From Rhizobium sullae (GTDB lineage Bacteria; Pseudomonadota; Alphaproteobacteria; Rhizobiales; Rhizobiaceae), in the NCBI RefSeq assembly GCF_900169785.1, contig NZ_FWER01000054.1, forward strand, positions 1 through 39,943: a DNA stretch of 39,943 nt, written 5' to 3'. The position numbers and the translations under genes are program-made. Below, piece by piece: positions 34,000-39,943 of this stretch; the stretch's first letter is position 1; each line of letters begins with the position of its first letter. The notes below the pieces were generated by a model, which was not told where the DNA came from, did not search any database, and worked only from the letters and a program-made list of their open reading frames with translations.

Positions 34000-34608
34000 A
34001 TGGCCAGACCAAGAGAATTTGATGAAGAAAAAGTATTGCTGCTGGCTGTAGAGCGGTTTTGGGAACACGGCTACGAGGCAACGTCAATCCGTGATCTGGC
34101 CCAGGCAATCGGGCTGACCACCGCAAGCATCTACAATGCCTTTGGCGACAAGCACGCATTTTATCGCAAAGCGCTCGATTTCTATGTCGAACGGAGCTTC
34201 GGCGACCGTGTCGGCCGGTTTGAGACGAAGCCGCCGCGTGAGGCGATCGGCGCATTCTTCAACGAGATCATTGAGCGGTCGTTGAGCGATACCAAGCGAA
34301 AAGGCTGCATGTTGGTCAATTCCGCGCTCGAGGTAGCACCACACGATGATGAGTTTCAGCGGGTGGTGGCTCAAGTCCTGGTGCAGGTTGAGGCTTTCTT
34401 CAGGCGCTGCGTCGAAAGAGGCCAGAAAGAGGGATCGATCAATCGCTCCCCAAATGCATCGGACATGGCCGGCACGCTCCTCGGCACACTGCTTGGCATT
34501 CGTGTGCTTGCGCGCACGCGTCCTGAAAGAGACCTTCTGGAAGGTCTTATCCGGCCCGTTTTTGCACTGCTGGAACCCCAATCACAGTCAGACAATCTTA
34601 TCTCATGA
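34000..34608 (+). CDS. TetR-family transcriptional regulator
   Basis: A 202-residue TetR/AcrR regulator. ATG 34000 (ARPREFDEEKVLLLAVERFW) is chosen over ATG 33979 because AGGA lies before it. The N-terminal DNA-binding domain is complete (GYEATSIRDLAQAIGLTTAS, IYNAFGDKHAFYRKAL). The C-terminal ligand domain includes KRKGCMLVNSALEVAPHD, typical of the YezE/PsrA-like group that responds to small electrophiles or lipids. It lies between the Rieske operon and the sigma operon, co-directional with both. Targets are unknown. Confidence 0.88.
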   Translation: MARPREFDEEKVLLLAVERFWEHGYEATSIRDLAQAIGLTTASIYNAFGDKHAFYRKALDFYVERSFGDRVGRFETKPPREAIGAFFNEIIERSLSDTKRKGCMLVNSALEVAPHDDEFQRVVAQVLVQVEAFFRRCVERGQKEGSINRSPNASDMAGTLLGTLLGIRVLARTRPERDLLEGLIRPVFALLEPQSQSDNLIS

Positions 34609-34683
34609 TCGATGACATGAACATTCAAACGCTTGCGCGCTTTGACACGATATCCCACACGCAAAAAAATCCGGCTGGTCTCT

Positions 34684-34709
34684 GTAACAATTGCGCGAGA
34701 ACCGCCGAA
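34684..34709 (+). promoter_or_regulatory. sigma-F-like promoter motif GTAACA-N16-CGAA before the sigma gene
   Basis: GTAACA (34684-34689), 16 bases, CGAA (34706-34709). The sigma start ATG 34724 is only 15 bases past the -10-like box, so a transcript from this site would be almost leaderless. Presence before the sigma gene itself points to autoregulation. Confidence 0.7.
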
Positions 34710-34723
34710 GAAGGATATGTCGG

Positions 34724-35278
34724 ATGAAAGATCTGGCGCGTGAAAAGGAATGGGCATCCTGGCTGCGTTCCGCGATTGCGGGCGACAGCCATGCCTATCG
34801 CAAATTCCTGACGGCCCTCACACCACATTTACGCGTGATGGCGCGGAAGCGTTGTGACCAGTTCGGTGCGCCGGCCAGCGAGGCTGAGGACGTGGTCCAG
34901 GAAGTGCTGCTTACAATCCATCTCAAGCGGGGGACATGGGATCCGTCACGGCCATTGGGGCCATGGCTATCGGCAATCGTTCGCAACAAGGTGGTCGATA
35001 GCCTGCGGCGCCGTGGCAGGCAGGCAGTACCGCTTGAGGACGTCATTGCTACACTTAAAACAGACGAACGCATGGCAGCCTCCGATCGCATCGATATCGA
35101 ACAGATTGTGGGCAAGCTCAAGGATCCGCAACGAACGATCGTTCAATCGATATCGATTGAAGGGTCGAGTGTTCGGGAAACGGCCGATCGGCTGAAAATG
35201 ACAGAGGTGGCGGTACGGGTTTCCCTGCACAGGGCATTGAAGGGGTTGGCTGCTCTCTATTCGGAGCGGGCGACATGA
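34724..35278 (+). CDS. sigF: ECF RNA polymerase sigma factor, sigma-F/NrsF-associated
   Basis: A 184-residue extracytoplasmic-function sigma factor. Region 2 is at about 30-95 (EAEDVVQEVLLTIHLKRGTW, GPWLSAIVRNKVVDSLRRRG), and region 4 at about 125-180 (SIEGSSVRETADRLKMTEVA, VRVSLHRALKGL). ATG 34724 has AAGGA at 34711-34715. Its stop overlaps the NrsF start (ATGA), the normal sigma/anti-sigma coupling. The DUF1109/NrsF partner places it with Caulobacter SigF-type factors, which respond to heavy-metal or oxidative stress. The same promoter motif is found before this gene and at several other local genes. Confidence 0.88.
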   Translation: MKDLAREKEWASWLRSAIAGDSHAYRKFLTALTPHLRVMARKRCDQFGAPASEAEDVVQEVLLTIHLKRGTWDPSRPLGPWLSAIVRNKVVDSLRRRGRQAVPLEDVIATLKTDERMAASDRIDIEQIVGKLKDPQRTIVQSISIEGSSVRETADRLKMTEVAVRVSLHRALKGLAALYSERAT

Positions 35279-35910
35279 AGACTGAGGAGTTGATCGAACT
35301 GCTCGTGCAGGATACGCCGGTTCGACTGAATCTTGATCATGCCCTGATGCATGCTGCCACTGCCGCCACATTGATCGCAGCCATTTCGTTCTTTGCGGTC
35401 ATCGGCTTGCGTGCGGACTTCGGCACGGCCATCGAGACCGGCCGCTTCCTGTTCAAATTCGTGATAACGGGATCTCTCACCCTGACCGGTGGGATGGTCA
35501 TGTTCCGGATTGGAAGACCGGGCGTCCCGGTTCGGTTGACGGCATTGGGCTTGACGGTTCCTGCTCTGTTGATGAGTGCAGCGGCGGTCTTTGAACTATT
35601 GGTCATGCCGTCGGAGGCAGGGGTGACGCGCATGATCGGGCACAATTCCAGGCTCTGCCTGACGATTATCCCTTTCTTATCGGTAGGTCCTCTTGCCTGT
35701 TTTCTCTACGCGCTTCGATACGCTGCCCCGACCCGACCCGTGGTCGCGGGAGCTGTTGCCGGGCTCGTAGCGGCAGGGATTGCGGCGACATTCTACGCAG
35801 CCAATTGCGATGATGACAGCCCGCTCTTTGTAATGCTCTGGTATCCGATTGCCATTTCGATGGTTGCCGGAACCGGTGCTTTGCTTGGCCACAGAATGTT
35901 GCGCTGGTAG
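35275..35910 (+). CDS. nrsF: NrsF-family (DUF1109) membrane anti-sigma factor, copy 1
   Basis: A 211-residue inner-membrane protein with six hydrophobic helices, the NrsF layout, overlapping the sigma stop by four bases. Two Cys known to be important in Caulobacter NrsF have counterparts here: Cys128 in GHNSRLCL and Cys178 in AANCDDDSPLF. The signature DDSPLFVMLWYP is intact. The family holds the sigma factor at the membrane until metal or redox stress acts on it. A second 211-residue copy follows at 36560. Confidence 0.88.
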   Translation: MKTEELIELLVQDTPVRLNLDHALMHAATAATLIAAISFFAVIGLRADFGTAIETGRFLFKFVITGSLTLTGGMVMFRIGRPGVPVRLTALGLTVPALLMSAAAVFELLVMPSEAGVTRMIGHNSRLCLTIIPFLSVGPLACFLYALRYAAPTRPVVAGAVAGLVAAGIAATFYAANCDDDSPLFVMLWYPIAISMVAGTGALLGHRMLRW

Positions 35911-35916
35911 GTCACA

Positions 35917-36474
35917 ATGGTGAAACCGACATACTTCGTGGCTGGTGAGAGTGGCCAATGGCAGGTCGAGGCAACGCGCGCCATTGCTGGTAAGGGTCTG
36001 GATGTTGCGCCTCGTCTTACTGTCATGGACATCAATCAGGTCATACTGCCCGATCCAGCGGCCTGGGTTCTGCGCGGAACGGCCGGCAGCGCGCGATACA
36101 CGACCCGTGTCGAGCTCGATCGGCTTGGAGAACGCCAACCTCCGTTGGGCCGCGCAAAGGCATGCCTTGCGGTCCTGATCCCGATCCGCAAGTCGGATCT
36201 TTGGTGGTCTCTTGCACAGGACGAGCGCAGGGCCATCATTCAGGAGAGGTCGGCGCATTTTCAGATCGGGATGGATTATTTGCCTGCGGTCGCTCGACGC
36301 CTCTATCACAGTCGTGATCTTGGCGAGCCTTTCGATTTTCTCACCTGGTTCGAATTCGCGGAGGAAAGTGCCCCTCAATTTGATGCCATGCTCTTTCGAT
36401 TGCGGGCGACCGAAGAATGGCGTTATGTCGAACGTGAGGTCGAGATCCGCTTGCGGATATGGCAACATGGTTGA
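35917..36474 (+). CDS. chlorite-dismutase-family (Cld-like) heme protein
   Basis: A 185-residue protein resembling dimeric Cld-family hemoproteins: WVLRGTAGSARYTTRVELD, RQPPLGRAKACLAVLIPIRK, then HFQIGMDYLPAVARRLYHSR and DLGEPFDFLTWFEFAEE. His131 in RRLYHSRDLGEPFDF is my candidate proximal heme ligand. It starts six bases after NrsF copy 1, so it is in the sigma operon. Family members include chlorite dismutases, coproheme decarboxylases and DyP-like relatives; true chlorite activity is not implied. Between two NrsF genes, a heme-linked oxidant-handling role under the same sigma factor is inferred. Confidence 0.78.
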   Translation: MVKPTYFVAGESGQWQVEATRAIAGKGLDVAPRLTVMDINQVILPDPAAWVLRGTAGSARYTTRVELDRLGERQPPLGRAKACLAVLIPIRKSDLWWSLAQDERRAIIQERSAHFQIGMDYLPAVARRLYHSRDLGEPFDFLTWFEFAEESAPQFDAMLFRLRATEEWRYVEREVEIRLRIWQHG

Positions 36475-36559
36475 TGATGCTAAGATAGCCAATCCTGCGT
36501 AAGGTTGCACGACAAAACGGGACGGTTCTCGTCAGGCTAGCCGCAAACGGAGTATTTGT

Positions 36560-37195
36560 GTGAAAACGGAAGACCTAATCAATTTGATATCAGAGGACAC
36601 ACGGCGGCCCGTCAACCTCTCGAGGGCGCTTGCTTTGGCGACGGCTACTGGCGCATTGGTGGCGGGATTGGTGTTCTTTTCGGTACTAGGTGTTCGACCT
36701 GATTTTGCTCAAGCCATCATGACTGTGCGCTTCGCATTCAAGTTCATTGCCACCTTGGCGCTGTTTCTTGTGGCGGCATCGCTGATGGAGAGCCTTATCC
36801 GTCCAGGGGAGAGCTCGACGGCTCGGCGCTGGTTATTGTTGCTGGCACCAGCGCTGTTGATCGCCGCCGCTGGCATCGAGATGATTGTCACCCCGGCCGA
36901 TCTTTGGCGAAGCAGACTGGTTGGCCACAATGCGTTGCATTGCCTGACGGTCATCCCAATCCTCTCGTTAGCGCCGACCGTGTTCCTCTTTCTGGTGATG
37001 CGCCATGGTGCGCCGGATCACCCCGGTCAAGCTGGGGCAATCGCGGCGTTGGCTTCCGCCGGCATTGCCGCTACGCTCTACGCCTCTAATTGCCCCGACG
37101 ACAGTCCCTTATTCGTCGCAACCTGGTATCCAATCGCCATACTCATTGTGGCCGTTGCGGGGTATTTTGCAGGCCGACGCTTTCTAAGGTGGTAG
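36560..37195 (+). CDS. NrsF-family (DUF1109) membrane anti-sigma factor, copy 2
   Basis: A second NrsF paralog, again 211 residues, starting at GTG 36560 with GGAG about seven bases upstream. It begins KTEDLINLISEDT, like copy 1 (KTEELIELLVQDT). It keeps both diagnostic Cys at the same numbers (Cys128 in GHNALHCL, Cys178 in ASNCPDDSPLF) and ends FLRW. No second sigma gene is adjacent. It lies 85 bases after the Cld-like gene. It may bind the same sigma factor with a different trigger, or a sigma encoded elsewhere. Confidence 0.85.
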   Translation: MKTEDLINLISEDTRRPVNLSRALALATATGALVAGLVFFSVLGVRPDFAQAIMTVRFAFKFIATLALFLVAASLMESLIRPGESSTARRWLLLLAPALLIAAAGIEMIVTPADLWRSRLVGHNALHCLTVIPILSLAPTVFLFLVMRHGAPDHPGQAGAIAALASAGIAATLYASNCPDDSPLFVATWYPIAILIVAVAGYFAGRRFLRW

Positions 37196-37389
37196 CTGCG
37201 ATTGTGCCGTTCACAATGCCGGGCCTATCCCGTCCGGCGAAAACGATGGCGTTTGCAATGGACAGTCGACTGGCTCAGGACGTTCGGTGGAAAAGGATTA
37301 CCACCACTGAGTTGCATTTGCCCGAGTCAGATTTTCTGATCGACGCGATAGCTGATGATGGAAAGGTAATCGAGCGCCGAACATTGCGG

Positions 37390-37601
37390 TGCTCGCAGGC
37401 AGGGTTGAGCCTCACGACGCCCTCTTTCGCCGAAGGGCGGCATCGTCGTCGAACGACCGCATGCGCACGTCCCGGTCCGGCATCTATGCCGCCGGTGATG
37501 TCACCGGCCGCGACCAGTTCGTGTACGTGGCCGCCTACGGCGCTAAGCCGGCGCTTTGTCGATCGGTGCCCGCAGCTAAGGAAGCCATCCGAAATAGATA
37601 G
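37390..37601 (+). pseudogene. flavoprotein pyridine-nucleotide-disulfide reductase fragment (MerA/Lpd-like)
   Basis: The frame contains SNDRMRTSRSGIYAAGDVTG followed by RDQFVYVAAYGAKPA. This is the FAD-binding C-terminal end of the nucleotide domain in mercuric reductase and dihydrolipoamide dehydrogenase-like enzymes (IYAAGD being the FAD motif). Nothing recognisable of the N-terminal FAD/redox-Cys part remains in 37196-37390, and the dimerisation domain is absent after about 37560. It is a short remnant. The region 37196-37390 holds no other gene I can support. Confidence 0.55.
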
Positions 37602-37689
37602 CGATCGACAGCGCGAGTTGAGCCACGGCCAAGACGAGGCACACGGCGAAGATGATGATGACCCAAAAGCGTTTTCTCGGCCTATTCAT
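37576..37689 (-). CDS. 37-aa single-pass membrane miniprotein
   Basis: ATG 37689 overlaps the end of the upstream 114-aa gene by eight bases and runs 37 codons to TAG at 37576-37578. The product has a basic start (NRPRKRFW), one helix (VIIIFAVCLVLAVAQLALSI) and a short AIYFGWLP end: a textbook N-in single-pass membrane peptide. Overlap and shared strand suggest translational coupling. It also overlaps the end of the flavoprotein remnant on the other strand. Function unknown. Confidence 0.5.
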   Translation of the reverse strand: MNRPRKRFWVIIIFAVCLVLAVAQLALSIAIYFGWLP

Positions 37690-38026
37690 CTGAATTCAAG
37701 GTGCTCGCTGAGAGACATTTGGCGCGGGCGGGGGCAGCTGTCTCGATTAAGCGCGCTGGTTTCGTCATGTCGTCGTCTTCGGCGTCATCTTTCGCGATGC
37801 CGAGGTTGTCGAGGCGGTGTTTGATGGCCAAAGCGTAGATGACATCAAGAATGTGCCGATCGTGAAGGTCGGGATCGGTAAGCGCGAGGAGCGAAGCGCG
37901 CACGATGCGCTTGCTCGAGGTCTTTGGGCACTTCTCGACGACGTATTCGTAGAGCTCTTTGTCAGTAAGGCCGTCTTTCACACCTTCAACCAGGGTGTGG
38001 TAGACGCGCTCGCGTTTCTCACCCAT
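37682..38026 (-). CDS. conserved-looking hypothetical protein (114 aa)
   Basis: AAGGAG six bases before ATG 38026 gives a strong start. The 114-residue soluble protein has a helical, charged N-terminal domain (YHTLVEGVKDGLTDKELYEY, CPKTSSKRIVRASLLALTDP, DLHDRHILDVIYALAIKHRL) and a disordered, acidic-then-Ala-rich tail. It looks like a genuine rhizobial gene, but I cannot name the family. It is followed by an overlapping 37-aa membrane miniprotein. The 250-bp gap toward the divergent NhaA gene contains no gene. Confidence 0.65.
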   Translation of the reverse strand: MGEKRERVYHTLVEGVKDGLTDKELYEYVVEKCPKTSSKRIVRASLLALTDPDLHDRHILDVIYALAIKHRLDNLGIAKDDAEDDDMTKPARLIETAAPARAKCLSASTLNSDE

Positions 38027-38277
38027 CCCGAACTCCTTTCATTTTGATCGGGCGACCTTCCTAAATCGAGTTGTCACAATCAACCTCAGCTTGGAGAACC
38101 GCGACAGTAACAGCCGCATCGCGCGACCGGCAGCGATCCAGCTTCGATCACATCGATTTTAGTGGCACGACTGCGGTCAATGACCTAGATTGCAGGCGAT
38201 GGCGTGTGCTGCGTGCGCCACGGGATTCCCGAAAACGACGGAGACTTTGATCAACTCTCACACGGGAGCGTGACCCT

Positions 38278-39480
38278 TTGTCTTTGTCCCATCGTCCGAG
38301 CGACCAGGGCCTGATCCATTCTACTTTCCGCCGATTTCTCGATAGCGAGACGTCTGCAGGCCTGCTGCTCATGATCGTCGCTTTGCTGGCCATCGTTATC
38401 GCCAACTCGCCGCTGGCCTCCGCATATTTCGCTGCACTGCACGTCTCTATTGGGCCGATGAGCCTGCAGCACTGGATCAACGATGCGCTGATGGCGCTTT
38501 TCTTCCTGCTCGTCGGCCTGGAAATCAAGCGTGAGATGCTGGATGGCCAGCTCTCAAGTTGGTCGCGCCGCATCCTGCCGGGTGCTGCGGCCGTTGGCGG
38601 CATGGTCGTTCCCGCATTAATCTACGCTGCTTTCAATCGGGGCGATCCCACCGCGGCACATGGTTGGGCGATCCCGACGGCGACCGACATCGCCTTTGCG
38701 CTTGGCGTGCTTTCTTTGGCTGGCCCGCGTGTTCCGGTGACTCTCAAGGTCTTCCTGGCGGCCCTTGCCATCATCGACGACCTCGGGGCGGTCGTGATCA
38801 TTGCGCTCTTTTACGCAAGCGACCTGAACTACTGGGCCCTTGGCGGCGCGGCGGTCATATTCTTCGCCTTGATAGGGATGAATCGATTGGGGGGCAGCCG
38901 CCTCGCTGCCTACCTGGTCCTGGGGGCCGCACTTTGGTGCCTGGTTTTCCTGTCGGGCATCCATGCGACGATCGCAGGCGTTCTTCTGGCCCTCACCATC
39001 CCACTGAAGCTGACACGAGGAATGCCCGAGGCGTCACACTCGGAGTCACCCCTGCATCGGCTGGAACACGGCCTTCAGGGTCCCGTTGCCTTCCTGATCG
39101 TGCCCTTGTTTGGCTTCGCCAACGCCGGCGTTTCCTTGACGGACATCACGCTCGCCTCGCTGTCAGAACCCATCACTTTCGGTGTCGGGTTGGGATTGGC
39201 AGCGGGCAAGCTCGTCGGCGTCCTGGGCGCCGTCGTATTGATGGTACAAGCCGGATTTGCGGGCTTACCACGATCCGCGAGCTGGCCGCAGATGCTGGGC
39301 ATCGCGCTTCTGTGCGGCATCGGCTTCACGATGAGCCTCTTCGTCGGGCAACTCGCCTTCGAAGACCAGGCGATACAGGATCGGGCCAAGCTCGGCATCC
39401 TGATCGGCTCGTGCGTTTCTGGCATCGCAGGTTATCTCATGCTTCGGTTCTCGTCGCGCCGAGCACGAATACCCATATGA
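38278..39480 (+). CDS. nhaA: Na+/H+ antiporter NhaA
   Basis: A full-length 400-residue NhaA antiporter exchanging H+ for Na+ across the inner membrane. The start is TTG 38278 with GGGAG eight bases before it; no in-frame ATG lies in a suitable place. Family landmarks are SETSAGLLLMIVALLAIVIA, DALMALFFLLVGLEIKREML, WAIPTATDIAFALGVL and the ion-binding double Asp in AIIDDLGAVVIIALFY. About 12 helices are expected. Such proteins give salt and alkali tolerance. It appears monocistronic apart from a 36-aa frame 30 bases downstream. Confidence 0.93.
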   Translation: MSLSHRPSDQGLIHSTFRRFLDSETSAGLLLMIVALLAIVIANSPLASAYFAALHVSIGPMSLQHWINDALMALFFLLVGLEIKREMLDGQLSSWSRRILPGAAAVGGMVVPALIYAAFNRGDPTAAHGWAIPTATDIAFALGVLSLAGPRVPVTLKVFLAALAIIDDLGAVVIIALFYASDLNYWALGGAAVIFFALIGMNRLGGSRLAAYLVLGAALWCLVFLSGIHATIAGVLLALTIPLKLTRGMPEASHSESPLHRLEHGLQGPVAFLIVPLFGFANAGVSLTDITLASLSEPITFGVGLGLAAGKLVGVLGAVVLMVQAGFAGLPRSASWPQMLGIALLCGIGFTMSLFVGQLAFEDQAIQDRAKLGILIGSCVSGIAGYLMLRFSSRRARIPI

Positions 39481-39510
39481 CAAAAGATCGACCTTGAAGG
39501 TTTCGACGGA

Positions 39511-39621
39511 ATGAGCCGATATCTCCCAACTGCTCTTACGACCTGCGCGATGGCGGCCGTATGCCTGATGTTGGCAGGCATAGTGATGATCGGGCATACT
39601 GTTGCGCACCCGCCAGTCTGA
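39511..39621 (+). CDS. possible 36-aa single-pass membrane miniprotein
   Basis: ATG 39511 to TGA 39619-39621 encodes SRYLPTALTTCAMAAVCLML followed by AGIVMIGHTVAHPPV, one hydrophobic helix in a 36-residue peptide. The upstream GAAGG/GACGGA is an adequate but not ideal ribosome binding site. It lies 30 bases after nhaA on the same strand. It could be a small membrane peptide or a fragment. Confidence 0.35.
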   Translation: MSRYLPTALTTCAMAAVCLMLAGIVMIGHTVAHPPV

Positions 39622-39688
39622 CGGTGGAGCCGCAAAATGGCTTCAGGCACCATGATGCTACCGGAACTCTGGTGGCGACCATATTTGG

Positions 39689-39943
39689 TTAGCCAAGGTC
39701 GCGGTCGATGGAAGCTGCACCTTCGCGCTGCTTAACCGCAAACTCCTCCTCCGGCGAATAGACAAGCGTCTTGCGGCCATGAGCGGCGAAGTATGCGATC
39801 GCGAGCGCGTACCAGATTGCCACGCCGATGACGCCCTTCTGATAGAGCGGATCGGTGAGCTGGAAGAAGATCGTGACCAGCGCAATCACAACAGTGAGGA
39901 CCGCACCCGGTACGCCGAACGGGCTGCGGTACGGCCGCTCGAT
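39689..39943 (-). CDS. APC-family amino acid/ethanolamine permease, C-terminal part (runs off window)
   Basis: The frame is open from the right edge to TAA at 39689-39691 and gives 84 residues. It starts IERPYRSPFGVPGAVLTVVI, then has two helices (ALVTIFFQL, VIGVAIWYALAIAYFAAHG) and a charged tail (SPEEEFAVKQREG). The ERP-[YF]-R-x-P block before the last two helices is characteristic of APC-superfamily amino-acid permeases. The Ser-Pro-Glu-Glu-Glu-Phe-Ala tail recalls ethanolamine permeases. The N-terminal 80% lies outside the window, so substrate assignment is tentative. Confidence 0.75.
   Translation of the reverse strand: MERPYRSPFGVPGAVLTVVIALVTIFFQLTDPLYQKGVIGVAIWYALAIAYFAAHGRKTLVYSPEEEFAVKQREGAASIDRDLG

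Noticed and set aside
38251..38262. TTGATCAA before nhaA as a FixK box
   Set aside because: The two half-sites lack the required four-base spacer.
38559..39497. 312-codon plus-strand frame inside nhaA
   Set aside because: It is an alternative-frame shadow of NhaA, with Arg/Gly-rich composition and no motif.

Overview
The window is about 40 kb of high-GC DNA from an alphaproteobacterium, almost certainly a member of the Rhizobiaceae (Rhizobium/Sinorhizobium/Agrobacterium type). Indicators are a SyrB-type symbiosis regulator, an NrsF (DUF1109) anti-sigma protein with its ECF sigma factor, a perfect FixK/FNR box, a LigD-type ligase and the general codon style. Transposon debris and many broken genes suggest an accessory replicon or genomic island. 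No rRNA, tRNA, CRISPR array or replication origin was seen.

Layout. 0-2.2 kb: a small membrane protein and a C-terminally truncated Hsp20 joined to an Rmf/CrpP-like gene, on either side of a FixK box, then two unknown genes. 2.5-3.6 kb: an enolase-superfamily dehydratase/racemase. 4.2-6.35 kb: a graveyard of a truncated IS110 transposase, a LysR fragment, a frameshifted AraC gene, a DUF6644 fragment and a Tn3 transposase tail. 6.6-15.5 kb: a co-directional minus-strand catabolic locus: LysR regulator, AMP-forming acyl-CoA ligase, creatininase-family amidohydrolase, CocE/NonD hydrolase, and an ABC importer (ATPase, Tat-exported binding protein, fused double permease). 16.6-20.1 kb: a SyrB-like pair, a LigD-type DNA ligase and a cold-shock protein.

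20.4-37.2 kb is the most interesting part. The motif GTAAC(A/G)-N16-CGAA occurs four times exactly, each time in intergenic DNA and pointing at a gene: before a VOC/cupin/hydrolase cluster, before an unknown 184-aa gene, before an SDR-Rieske/ferric-reductase operon, and directly before an ECF sigma gene. One weaker copy faces a divergent operon (TTC38-like protein, membrane protein, ThDP enzyme, OpgC, class III CoA-transferase) and another precedes a DoxX gene. The sigma gene is followed by two NrsF paralogs flanking a chlorite-dismutase-family heme protein. I infer a local sigma-F/NrsF-type stress regulon (redox or heavy metal) that includes a poorly described membrane electron-transfer operon: a ferric-reductase-like membrane domain fused to a Rieske domain, a Cys-rich membrane-anchored partner, and three membrane miniproteins.

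37.4-39.9 kb: a flavoprotein-disulfide reductase fragment, a small protein pair including a 37-aa membrane peptide, an NhaA Na+/H+ antiporter with a 36-aa miniprotein downstream, and the C-terminus of an APC-family permease running off the right edge.
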